Shown in pieces: positions 12,422-24,330 of a DNA stretch of 64,000 bases. The position numbers and the translations under genes are program-made. Positions within the stretch are counted from its first letter, which is position 1, and every line of letters begins with the position of its first letter. The notes below the pieces were generated by a model. That model saw only the letters and a list, made by a program, of their open reading frames with translations, was not told the origin of the DNA and ran no database searches. This stretch comes from Balanoglossus misakiensis (taxonomy: Eukaryota > Hemichordata), in the NCBI GenBank assembly GCA_040954595.2, contig CM082597.2, positions 1,736,001 through 1,800,000 on the forward strand, given 5' to 3'.

Positions 12422-15400
12422 CATGGTTTTTGTCGAAAAACCGCGAATTTTCGAGTTGCCGAATTTCGCGATTTTCGGCCGATTTGAACATTTTTCATGG
12501 GTTAACCATCATGGTTTTTGTCGAAAAACCGCGAATTTTCGAGTTGCCGAATTTCGAGATTTTCGGCCGATTTGAACATTTTTCATGGGTTAACCATCAT
12601 GGTTTTTGTCGAAAAACCGCGAATTTTCGAGTTGCCGAATTTCGCGATTTTCGGCCGATTTGAACATTTTTCATGGGTTAACCATCATGGTTTTTGTCGA
12701 AAAACCGCGAATTTTCGAGTTGCCGAATTTCGCGATTTTCGGCCGATTTGAACATTTTTCATGGGTTAACCATCATGGTTTTTGTCGAAAAACCGCGAAT
12801 TTTCGAGTTGCCGAATTTCGCGATTTTCGGCCGATTTGAACATTTTTCATGGGTTAACCATCATGGTTTTTGTCGAAAAACCGCGAATTTTCGAGTTGCC
12901 GAATTTCGCGATTTTCGGCCGATTTGAACATTTTTCATGGGTTAACCATCATGGTTTTAGTCGAAAAACCGCGAATTTTCGAGTTGCCGAATTTCGCGAT
13001 TTTCGGCCGATTTGAACATTTTTCATGGGTTAACCATCATGGTTTTTGTCGAAAAACCGCGAATTTTCGAGTTGCCGAATTTCGCGATTTTCGGCCGATT
13101 TGAACATTTTTCATGGGTTAACCATCATGGTTTTTGTCGAAAAACCGCGAATTTTCGAGTTGCCGAATTTCGCGATTTTCGGCCGATTTGAACATTTTTC
13201 ATGGGTTAACCATCATGGTTTTTGTCGAAAAACCGCGAATTTTCGAGTTGCCGAATTTCGCGATTTTCGGCCGATTTGAACATTTTTCATGGGTTAACCA
13301 TCATGGTTTTTGTCGAAAAACCGCGAATTTTCGAGATGCCGAATTTCGCGATTTTCGGCCGATTTGAACATTTTTCATGGGTTAACCATCATGGTTTTTG
13401 TCGAAAAACCGCGAATTTTCGAGTTGCCGAATTTCGCGATTTTCGGCCGATTTGAACATTTTTCATGGGTTAACCATCATGGTTTTTGTCGAAAAACCGC
13501 GAATTTTCGAGTTGCCGAATTTCGCGATTTTCGGCCGATTTGAACATTTTTCATGGGTTAACCATCATGGTTTTTGTCGAAAAACCGCGAATTTTCGAGT
13601 TGCCGAATTTCGCGATTTTCGGCCGATTTGAACATTTTTCATGGGTTAACCATCATGGTTTTTGTCGAAAAACCGCGAATTTTCGAGTTGCCGAATTTCG
13701 CGATTTTCGGCCGATTTGAACATTTTTCATGGGTTAACCATCATGGTTTTTGTCGAAAAACCGCGAATTTTCGAGTTGCCGAATTTCGCGATTTTCGGCC
13801 GATTTGAACATTTTTCATGGGTTAACCATCATGGTTTTTGTCGAAAAACCGCGAATTTTCGAGTTGCCGAATTTCGCGATTTTCGGCCGATTTGAACATT
13901 TTTCATGGGTTAACCATCATGGTTTTTGTCGAAAAACCGCGAATTTTCGAGTTGCCGAATTTCGCGATTTTCGGCCGATTTGAACATTTTTCATGGGTTA
14001 ACCATCATGGTTTTTGTCGAAAAACCGCGAATTTTCGAGTTGCCGAATTTCGCGATTTTCGGCCGATTTGAACATTTTTCATGGGTTAACCATCATGGTT
14101 TTTGTCGAAAAACCGCGAATTTTCGAGTTGCCGAATTTCGCGATTTTCGGCCGATTTGAACATTTTTCATGGGTTAACCATCATGGTTTTTGTCGAAAAA
14201 CCGCGAATTTTCGAGTTGCCGAATTTCGCGATTTTCGGCCGATTTGAACATTTTTCATGGGTTAACCATCATGGTTTTTGTCGAAAAACCGCGAATTTTC
14301 GAGTTGCCGAATTTCGCGATTTTCGGCCGATTTGAACATTTTTCATGGGTTAACCATCATGGTTTTTGTCGAAAAACCGCGAATTTTCGAGTTGCCGAAT
14401 TTCGCGATTTTCGGCCGATTTGAACATTTTTCATGGGTTAACCATCATGGTTTTTGTCGAAAAACCGCGAATTTTCGAGTTGCCGAATTTCGCGATTTTC
14501 GGCCGATTGGAACATTTTTCATGGGTTAACCATCATGGTTTTTGTCGAAAAACCGCGAATTTTCGAGTTGCCGAATTTCGCGATTTTCGGCCGATTTGAA
14601 CATTTTTCATGGGTTAACCATCATGGTTTTTGTCGAAAAACCGCGAATTTTCGAGTTGCCGAATTTCGCGATTTTCGGCCGATTTGAACATTTTTCATGG
14701 GTTAACCATCATGGTTTTTGTCGAAAAACCGCGAATTTTCGAGTTGCCGAATTTCGCGATTTTCGGCCGATTTGAACATTTTTCATGGGTTAACCATCAT
14801 GGTTTTTGTCGAAAAACCGCGAATTTTCGAGTTGCCGAATTTCGCGATTTTCGGCCGATTTGAACATTTTTCATGGGTTAACCATCATGGTTTTTGTCGA
14901 AAAACCGCGAATTTTCGAGTTGCCGAATTTCGCGATTTTCGGCCGATTTGAAAATTTTTCATGGGTTAACCATCATGGTTTTTGTCGAAAAACCGCGAAT
15001 TTTCGAGTTGCCGAATTTCGCGATTTTCGGCCGATTTGAACATTTTTCATGGGTTAACCATCATGGTTTTTGTCGAAAAACCGCGAATTTTCGAGTTGCC
15101 GAATTTCGAGATTTTCGGCCGATTTGAACATTTTTCATGGGTTAACCATCATGGTTTTTGTCGAAAAACCGCGAATTTTCGAGTTGCCGAATTTCGCGAT
15201 TTTCGGCCGATTTGAACATTTTTCATGGGTTAACCATCATGGTTTTTGTCGAAAAACCGCGAATTTTCGAGTTGCCGAATTTCGCGATTTTCGGCCGATT
15301 TGAACATTTTTCATGGGTTAACCATCATGGTTTTTGTCGAAAAACCGCGAATTTTCGAGTTGCCGAATTTCGCGATTTTCGGCCGATTTGAACATTTTTC

Positions 15401-18400
15401 ATGGGTTAACCATCATGGTTTTTGTCGAAAAACCGCGAATTTTCGAGTTGCCGAATTTCGCGATTTTCGGCCGATTTGAACATTTTTCATGGGTTAACCA
15501 TCATGGTTTTTGTCGAAAAACCGCGAATTTTCGAGTTGCCGAATTTCGCGATTTTCGGCCGATTTGAACATTTTTCATGGGTTAACCATCATGGTTTTTG
15601 TCGAAAAACCGCGAATTTTCGAGTTGCCGAATTTCGCGATTTTCGGCCGATTTGAACATTTTTCATGGGTTAACCATCATGGTTTTTGTCGAAAAACCGC
15701 GAATTTTCGAGTTGCCGAATTTCGCGATTTTCGGCCGATTTGAACATTTTTCATGGGTTAACCATCATGGTTTTTGTCGAAAAACCGCGAATTTTCGAGT
15801 TGCCGAATTTCGCGATTTTCGGCCGATTTGAACATTTTTCATGGGTTAACCATCATGGTTTTTGTCGAAAAACCGCGAATTTTCGAGTTGCCGAATTTCG
15901 CGATTTTCGGCCGATTTGAACATTTTTCATGGGTTAACCATCATGGTTTTTGTCGAAAAACCGCGAATTTTCGAGTTGCCGAATTTCGCGATTTTCGGCC
16001 GATTTGAACATTTTTCATGGGTTAACCATCATGGTTTTTGTCGAAAAACCGCGAATTTTCGAGTTGCCGAATTTCGCGATTTTCGGCCGATTTGAACATT
16101 TTTTCATGGGTTAACCATCATGGTTTTTGTCGAAAAACCGCGAATTTTCGAGTTGCCGAATTTCGCGATTTTCGGCCGATTTGAACATTTTTTCATGGGT
16201 TAACCATCATGGTTTTTGTCGAAAAACCGCGAATTTTCGAGTTGCCGAATTTCGCGATTTTCGGCCGATTTGAACATTTTTCATGGGTTAACCATCATGG
16301 TTTTTGTCGAAAAACCGCGAATTTTCGAGTTGCCGAATTTCGCGATTTTCGGCCGATTTGAACATTTTTCATGGGTTAACCATCATGGTTTTTGTCGAAA
16401 AACCGCGAATTTTCGAGTTGCCGAATTTCGCGATTTTCGGCCGATTTGAACATTTTTCATGGGTTAACCATCATGGTTTTTGTCGAAAAACCGCGAATTT
16501 TCGAGTTGCCGAATTTCGCGATTTTCGGCCGATTTGAACATTTTTCATGGGTTAACCATCATGGTTTTTGTCGAAAAACCGCGAATTTTCGAGTTGCCGA
16601 ATTTCGCGATTTTCGGCCGATTTGAACATTTTTCATGGGTTAACCATCATGGTTTTTGTCGAAAAACCGCGAATTTTCGAGTTGCCGAATTTCGCGATTT
16701 TCGGCCGATTTGAACATTTTTCATGGGTTAACCATCATGGTTTTTGTCGAAAAACCGCGAATTTTCGAGTTGCCGAATTTCGCGATTTTCGGCCGATTTG
16801 AACATTTTTTCATGGGTTAACCATCATGGTTTTTGTCGAAAAACCGCGAATTTTCGAGTTGCCGAATTTCGCGATTTTCGGCCGATTTGAACATTTTTCA
16901 TGGGTTAACCATCATGGTTTTTGTCGAAAAACCGCGAATTTTCGAGTTGCCGAATTTCGCGATTTTCGGCCGATTTGAACATTTTTCATGGGTTAACCAT
17001 CATGGTTTTTGTCGAAAAACCGCGAATTTTCGAGTTGCCGAATTTCGCGATTTTCGGCCGATTTGAACATTTTTCATGGGTTAACCATCATGGTTTTTGT
17101 CGAAAAACCGCGAATTTTCGAGTTGCCGAATTTCGCGATTTTCGGCCGATTTGAACATTTTTCATGGGTTAACCATCATGGTTTTTGTCGAAAAACCGCG
17201 AATTTTCGAGTTGCCGAATTTCGCGATTTTCGGCCGATTTGAACATTTTTCATGGGTTAACCATCATGGTTTTTGTCGAAAAACCGCGAATTTTCGAGTT
17301 GCCGAATTTCGCGATTTTCGGCCGATTTGAACATTTTTCATGGGTTAACCATCATGGTTTTTGTCGAAAAACCGCGAATTTTCGAGTTGCCGAATTTCGC
17401 GATTTTCGGCCGATTTGAACATTTTTCATGGGTTAACCATCATGGTTTTTGTCGAAAAACCGCGAATTTTCGAGTTGCCGAATTTCGCGATTTTCGGCCG
17501 ATTTGAACATTTTTCATGGGTTAACCATCATGGTTTTTGTCGAAAAACCGCGAATTTTCGAGTTGCCGAATTTCGAGATTTTCGGCCGATTTGAACATTT
17601 TTCATGGGTTAACCATCATGGTTTTTGTCGAAAAACCGCGAATTTTCGAGTTGCCGAATTTCGCGATTTTCGGCCGATTTGAACATTTTTCATGGGTTAA
17701 CCATCATGGTTTTTGTCGAAAAACCGCGAATTTTCGAGTTGCCGAATTTCGCGATTTTCGGCCGATTTGAACATTTTTCATGGGTTAACCATCATGGTTT
17801 TTGTCGAAAAACCGCGAATTTTCGAGTTGCCGAATTTCGCGATTTTCGGCCGATTTGAACATTTTTCATGGGTTAACCATCATGGTTTTTGTCGAAAAAC
17901 CGCGAATTTTCGAGTTGCCGAATTTCGCGATTTTCGGCCGATTTGAACATTTTTCATGGGTTAACCATCATGGTTTTTGTCGAAAAACCGCGAATTTTCG
18001 AGTTGCCGAATTTCGAGATTTTCGGCCGATTTGAACATTTTTCATGGGTTAACCATCATGGTTTTTGTCGAAAAACCGCGAATTTTCGAGTTGCCGAATT
18101 TCGCGATTTTCGGCCGATTTGAACATTTTTCATGGGTTAACCATCATGGTTTTTGTCGAAAAAACCGCGAATTTTCGAGTTGCCGAATTTCGCGATTTTC
18201 GGCCGATTTGAACATTTTTCATGGGTTAACCATCATGGTTTTTGTCGAAAAACCGCGAATTTTCGAGTTGCCGAATTTCGCGATTTTCGGCCGATTTGAA
18301 CATTTTTCATGGGTTAACCATCATGGTTTTTGTCGAAAAACCGCGAATTTTCGAGTTGCCGAATTTCGCGATTTTCGGCCGATTTGAACATTTTTCATGG

Positions 18401-21400
18401 GTTAACCATCATGGTTTTAGTCGAAAAACCGCGAATTTTCGAGTTGCCGAATTTCGCGATTTTCGGCCGATTTGAACATTTTTCATGGGTTAACCATCAT
18501 GGTTTTTGTCGAAAAACCGCGAATTTTCGAGTTGCCGAATTTCGCGATTTTCGGCCGATTTGAACATTTTTCATGGGTTAACCATCATGGTTTTTGTCGA
18601 AAAACCGCGAATTTTCGAGTTGCCGAATTTCGCGATTTTCGGCCGATTTGAACATTTTTCATGGGTTAACCATCATGGTTTTTGTCGAAAAACCGCGAAT
18701 TTTCGAGTTGCCGAATTTCGCGATTTTCGGCCGATTTGAACATTTTTCATGGGTTAACCATCATGGTTTTTGTCGAAAAACCGCGAATTTTCGAGATGCC
18801 GAATTTCGCGATTTTCGGCCGATTTGAACATTTTTCATGGGTTAACCATCATGGTTTTTGTCGAAAAACCGCGAATTTTCGAGTTGCCGAATTTCGCGAT
18901 TTTCGGCCGATTTGAACATTTTTCATGGGTTAACCATCATGGTTTTTGTCGAAAAACCGCGAATTTTCGAGTTGCCGAATTTCGCGATTTTCGGCCGATT
19001 TGAACATTTTTCATGGGTTAACCATCATGGTTTTTGTCGAAAAACCGCGAATTTTCGAGTTGCCGAATTTCGCGATTTTCGGCCGATTTGAACATTTTTC
19101 ATGGGTTAACCATCATGGTTTTTGTCGAAAAACCGCGAATTTTCGAGTTGCCGAATTTCGCGATTTTCGGCCGATTTGAACATTTTTCATGGGTTAACCA
19201 TCATGGTTTTTGTCGAAAAACCGCGAATTTTCGAGTTGCCGAATTTCGCGATTTTCGGCCGATTTGAACATTTTTCATGGGTTAACCATCATGGTTTTTG
19301 TCGAAAAACCGCGAATTTTCGAGTTGCCGAATTTCGCGATTTTCGGCCGATTTGAACATTTTTCATGGGTTAACCATCATGGTTTTTGTCGAAAAACCGC
19401 GAATTTTCGAGTTGCCGAATTTCGCGATTTTCGGCCGATTTGAACATTTTTCATGGGTTAACCATCATGGTTTTTTGTCGAAAAACCGCGAATTTTCGAG
19501 TTGCCGAATTTCGCGATTTTCGGCCGATTTGAACATTTTTCATGGGTTAACCATCATGGTTTTTGTCGAAAAACCGCGAATTTTCGAGTTGCCGAATTTC
19601 GCGATTTTCGGCCGATTTGAACATTTTTCATGGGTTAACCATCATGGTTTTTGTCGAAAAACCGCGAATTTTCGAGTTGCCGAATTTCGCGATTTTCGGC
19701 CGATTTGAACATTTTTCATGGGTTAACCATCATGGTTTTTGTCGAAAAACCGCGAATTTTCGAGTTGCCGAATTTCGCGATTTTCGGCCGATTTGAACAT
19801 TTTTCATGGGTTAACCATCATGGTTTTTGTCGAAAAACCGCGAATTTTCGAGTTGCCGAATTTCGCGATTTTCGGCCGATTTGAACATTTTTCATGGGTT
19901 AACCATCATGGTTTTTGTCGAAAAACCGCGAATTTTCGAGTTGCCGAATTTCGCGATTTTCGGCCGATTGGAACATTTTTCATGGGTTAACCATCATGGT
20001 TTTTGTCGAAAAACCGCGAATTTTCGAGTTGCCGAATTTCGCGATTTTCGGCCGATTTGAACATTTTTCATGGGTTAACCATCATGGTTTTTGTCGAAAA
20101 ACCGCGAATTTTCGAGTTGCCGAATTTCGCGATTTTCGGCCGATTTGAACATTTTTCATGGGTTAACCATCATGGTTTTTGTCGAAAAACCGCGAATTTT
20201 CGAGTTGCCGAATTTCGCGATTTTCGGCCGATTTGAACATTTTTCATGGGTTAACCATCATGGTTTTTGTCGAAAAACCGCGAATTTTCGAGTTGCCGAA
20301 TTTCGCGATTTTCGGCCGATTTGAACATTTTTCATGGGTTAACCATCATGGTTTTTGTCGAAAAACCGCGAATTTTCGAGTTGCCGAATTTCGCGATTTT
20401 CGGCCGATTTGAACATTTTTCATGGGTTAACCATCATGGTTTTTGTCGAAAAACCGCGAATTTTCGAGTTGCCGAATTTCGCGATTTTCGGCCGATTTGA
20501 ACATTTTTCATGGGTTAACCATCATGGTTTTTGTCGAAAAACCGCGAATTTTCGAGTTGCCGAATTTCGAGATTTTCGGCCGATTTGAACATTTTTCATG
20601 GGTTAACCATCATGGTTTTTGTCGAAAAACCGCGAATTTTCGAGTTGCCGAATTTCGCGATTTTCGGCCGATTTGAACATTTTTCATGGGTTAACCATCA
20701 TGGTTTTTGTCGAAAAACCGCGAATTTTCGAGTTGCCGAATTTCGCGATTTTCGGCCGATTTGAACATTTTTCATGGGTTAACCATCATGGTTTTTGTCG
20801 AAAAACCGCGAATTTTCGAGTTGCCGAATTTCGCGATTTTCGGCCGATTTGAACATTTTTCATGGGTTAACCATCATGGTTTTTGTCGAAAAACCGCGAA
20901 TTTTCGAGTTGCCGAATTTCGCGATTTTCGGCCGATTTGAACATTTTTCATGGGTTAACCATCATGGTTTTTGTCGAAAAACCGCGAATTTTCGAGTTGC
21001 CGAATTTCGCGATTTTCGGCCGATTTGAACATTTTTCATGGGTTAACCATCATGGTTTTTGTCGAAAAACCGCGAATTTTCGAGTTGCCGAATTTCGCGA
21101 TTTTCGGCCGATTTGAACATTTTTCATGGGTTAACCATCATGGTTTTTGTCGAAAAACCGCGAATTTTCGAGTTGCCGAATTTCGCGATTTTCGGCCGAT
21201 TTGAACATTTTTCATGGGTTAACCATCATGGTTTTTGTCGAAAAACCGCGAATTTTCGAGTTGCCGAATTTCGCGATTTTCGGCCGATTTGAACATTTTT
21301 CATGGGTTAACCATCATGGTTTTTGTCGAAAAACCGCGAATTTTCGAGTTGCCGAATTTCGCGATTTTCGGCCGATTTGAACATTTTTCATGGGTTAACC

Positions 21401-23945
21401 ATCATGGTTTTTGTCGAAAAACCGCGAATTTTCGAGTTGCCGAATTTCGCGATTTTCGGCCGATTTGAACATTTTTCATGGGTTAACCATCATGGTTTTT
21501 GTCGAAAAACCGCGAATTTTCGAGTTGCCGAATTTCGCGATTTTCGGCCGATTTGAACATTTTTTCATGGGTTAACCATCATGGTTTTTGTCGAAAAACC
21601 GCGAATTTTCGAGTTGCCGAATTTCGCGATTTTCGGCCGATTTGAACATTTTTTCATGGGTTAACCATCATGGTTTTTGTCGAAAAACCGCGAATTTTCG
21701 AGTTGCCGAATTTCGCGATTTTCGGCCGATTTGAACATTTTTCATGGGTTAACCATCATGGTTTTTGTCGAAAAACCGCGAATTTTCGAGTTGCCGAATT
21801 TCGCGATTTTCGGCCGATTTGAACATTTTTCATGGGTTAACCATCATGGTTTTTGTCGAAAAACCGCGAATTTTCGAGTTGCCGAATTTCGCGATTTTCG
21901 GCCGATTTGAACATTTTTCATGGGTTAACCATCATGGTTTTTGTCGAAAAACCGCGAATTTTCGAGTTGCCGAATTTCGCGATTTTCGGCCGATTTGAAC
22001 ATTTTTCATGGGTTAACCATCATGGTTTTTGTCGAAAAACCGCGAATTTTCGAGTTGCCGAATTTCGCGATTTTCGGCCGATTTGAACATTTTTCATGGG
22101 TTAACCATCATGGTTTTTGTCGAAAAACCGCGAATTTTCGAGTTGCCGAATTTCGCGATTTTCGGCCGATTTGAACATTTTTCATGGGTTAACCATCATG
22201 GTTTTTGTCGAAAAACCGCGAATTTTCGAGTTGCCGAATTTCGAGATTTTCGGCCGATTTGAACATTTTTCATGGGTTAACCATCATGGTTTTTGTCGAA
22301 AAACCGCGAATTTTCGAGTTGCCGAATTTCGAGATTTTCGGCCGATTTGAACATTTTTCATGGGTTAACCATCATGGTTTTTGTCGAAAAACCGCGAATT
22401 TTCGAGTTGCCGAATTTCGAGATTTTCGGCCGATTTGAACATTTTTCATGGGTTAACCATCATGGTTTTTGTCGAAAACCGCGAATTTTCGAGTTGCCGA
22501 ATTTCGCGATTTTCGGCCGATTTGAACATTTTTCATGGGTTAACCATCATGGTTTTTGTCGAAAAACCGCGAATTTTCGAGTTGCCGAATTTCGCGATTT
22601 TCGGCCGATTTGAACATTTTTCATGGGTTAACCATCATGGTTTTTGTCGAAAAACCGCAAATTTTCGAGTTGCCGAATTTCGCGATTTTCGGCCGATTTG
22701 AACATTTTTCATGGGTTAACCATCATGGTTTTTGTCGAAAAACCGCGAATTTTCGAGTTGCCGAATTTCGCGATTTTCGGCCGATTTGAACATTTTTCAT
22801 GGGTTAACCATCATGGTTTTTGTCGAAAAACCGCGAATTTTCGAGTTGCCGAATTTCGCGATTTTCGGCCGATTTGAACATTTTTCATGGGTTAACCATC
22901 ATGGTTTTTGTCGAAAAACCGCGAATTTTCGAGTTGCCGAATTTCGCGATTTTCGGCCGATTTGAACATTTTTCATGGGTTAACCATCATGGTTTTTGTC
23001 GAAAAACCGCGAATTTTCGAGTTGCCGAATTTCGCGATTTTCGGCCGATTTGAACATTTTTCATGGGTTAACCATCATGGTTTTTGTCGAAAAACCGCGA
23101 ATTTTCGAGTTGCCGAATTTCGCGATTTTCGGCCGATTTGAACATTTTTTCATGGGTTAACCATCATGGTTTTTGTCGAAAAACCGCGAATTTTCGAGTT
23201 GCCGAATTTCGCGATTTTCGGCCGATTTGAACATTTTTCATGGGTTAACCATCATGGTTTTTGTCGAAAAACCGCGAATTTTCGAGTTGCCGAATTTCGC
23301 GATTTTCGGCCGATTTGAACATTTTTCATGGGTTAACCATCATGGTTTTTGTCGAAAAACCGCGAATTTTCGAGTTGCCGAATTTCGCGATTTTCGGCCG
23401 ATTTGAACATTTTTCATGGGTTAACCATCATGGTTTTTGTCGAAAAACCGCGAATTTTCGAGTTGCCGAATTTCGCGATTTTCGGCCGATTTGAACATTT
23501 TTCATGGGTTAACCATCATGGTTTTTGTCGAAAAACCGCGAATTTTCGAGTTGCCGAATTTCGCGATTTTCGGCCGATTTGAACATTTTTCATGGGTTAA
23601 CCATCATGGTTTTTGTCGAAAAACCGCGAATTTTCGAGTTGCCGAATTTCGCGATTTTCGGCCGATTTGAACATTTTTCATGGGTTAACCATCATGGTTT
23701 TTGTCGAAAAACCGCGAATTTTCGAGTTGCCGAATTTCGAGATTTTCGGCCGATTTGAACATTTTTCATGGGTTAACCATCATGGTTTTTGTCGAAAAAC
23801 CGCGAATTTTCGAGTTGCCGAATTTCGCGATTTTCGGCCGATTTGAACATTTTTCATGGGTTAACCATCATGGTTTTTGTCGAAAAACCGCGAATTTTCG
23901 AGTTGCCGAATTTCGCGATTTTCGGCCGATTTGTACATTTTTCAT
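12422..23945 (+). repeat. 88-bp satellite array, right arm (plus orientation)
   Basis: About 131 head-to-tail copies of the same 88-bp monomer, in the opposite orientation to the left arm. The monomer has nine CpG sites although it is AT-rich. It contains an inverted pair TCGAAAA...TTTTCGA and the palindromes TCGCGA, CGGCCG and GGTTAACC. Copies here are very clean: most are identical, with scattered single substitutions and occasional one-base T or A insertions. The array ends at 23945 inside a monomer, after a final copy in which TTGAAC is changed to TTGTAC. Uninterrupted 77-residue open frames recur every 88 bases and are not genes. Confidence 0.97.
12422..23945 (+). repeat. 62-monomer super-repeat (about 5.46 kb) present about twice
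   Basis: Rare variants recur at a fixed offset. GGTTTTAG lies near 12953 and 18413, TCGAGATGCC at 13331 and 18791, GGCCGATTGG at 14501 and 19962, TTTCGAGATT near 15104 and 20565, and paired one-T insertions near 16101/16190 and 21562/21651. The offset is 5,459-5,461 bases, which is 62 x 88 plus the few counted one-base insertions. The first copy runs from the gap to about 17,880, the second from there to the array end, with roughly ten extra monomers near 21,650-22,560. Private differences inside the aligned part are very few (GAAAATT at about 14951; an extra T at about 19471), so the duplication is recent or is an assembly duplication. Confidence 0.9.
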
Positions 23946-23957
23946 TTTTAAAAATGA
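23942..23957. repeat. 16-bp perfect palindrome at the array boundary
   Basis: TCATTTTTAAAAATGA is its own reverse complement. Its first four bases are the last satellite bases, so it straddles the junction between array and unique DNA. Eleven A residues follow at 23966-23976. Confidence 0.9.
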
Positions 23958-24330
23958 CATGATTTAAAAAAAAAAAGACCAGTTGAATCAGCAGCTACGC
24001 CGCAACGTGTCAACGTGCGGGATTTATTACGAGAAAAAAGTCACGAATTGATCACACCAGGTCACAATATTCAAATAACGAAGCTAATCGATAACACACC
24101 CGGTCACGAAAAAATTAAAACACTTCTCCTACGTAACAGTCTGAGTACTTAAGGCTCCAGGTAATGTTCCTTCACTTCCTCAACGCATCAAAAATGAAAG
24201 ATTAGTATCATGCCCATTGATCATAATTTGTGTCGATAATTCATATAAAACGATGTCGGTATGATTCTACCCCAAACCCCAAAAGCATAAAAATCACAGA
24301 CTAAAGTCCATAAATTATCCAACTATAATT
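23958..24330 (-). other. Unique flank; 3' UTR of the next gene with candidate poly(A) signal
   Basis: No coding potential seen. On the minus strand AATAAA occurs at 24023-24028, about 300 bases past the stop codon of the adjacent gene, and could be its polyadenylation signal. Confidence 0.4.

Noticed and set aside
12096-12498. Open frames running through the N block
   Set aside because: Their middle is undefined sequence, so the frames have no meaning.
1-23945. CRISPR-like array
   Set aside because: The copies are contiguous, with no unique spacers, in an animal genome.
1-23945. Telomeric repeat (TTAACC-like strings)
   Set aside because: GGTTAACC occurs once per 88-bp monomer; there is no short tandem TTAGGG-type repeat.
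12430-23967. The same open frames on the plus strand
   Set aside because: Same reason. No splice sites, no codon bias and no variation pattern suggesting protein selection were seen.
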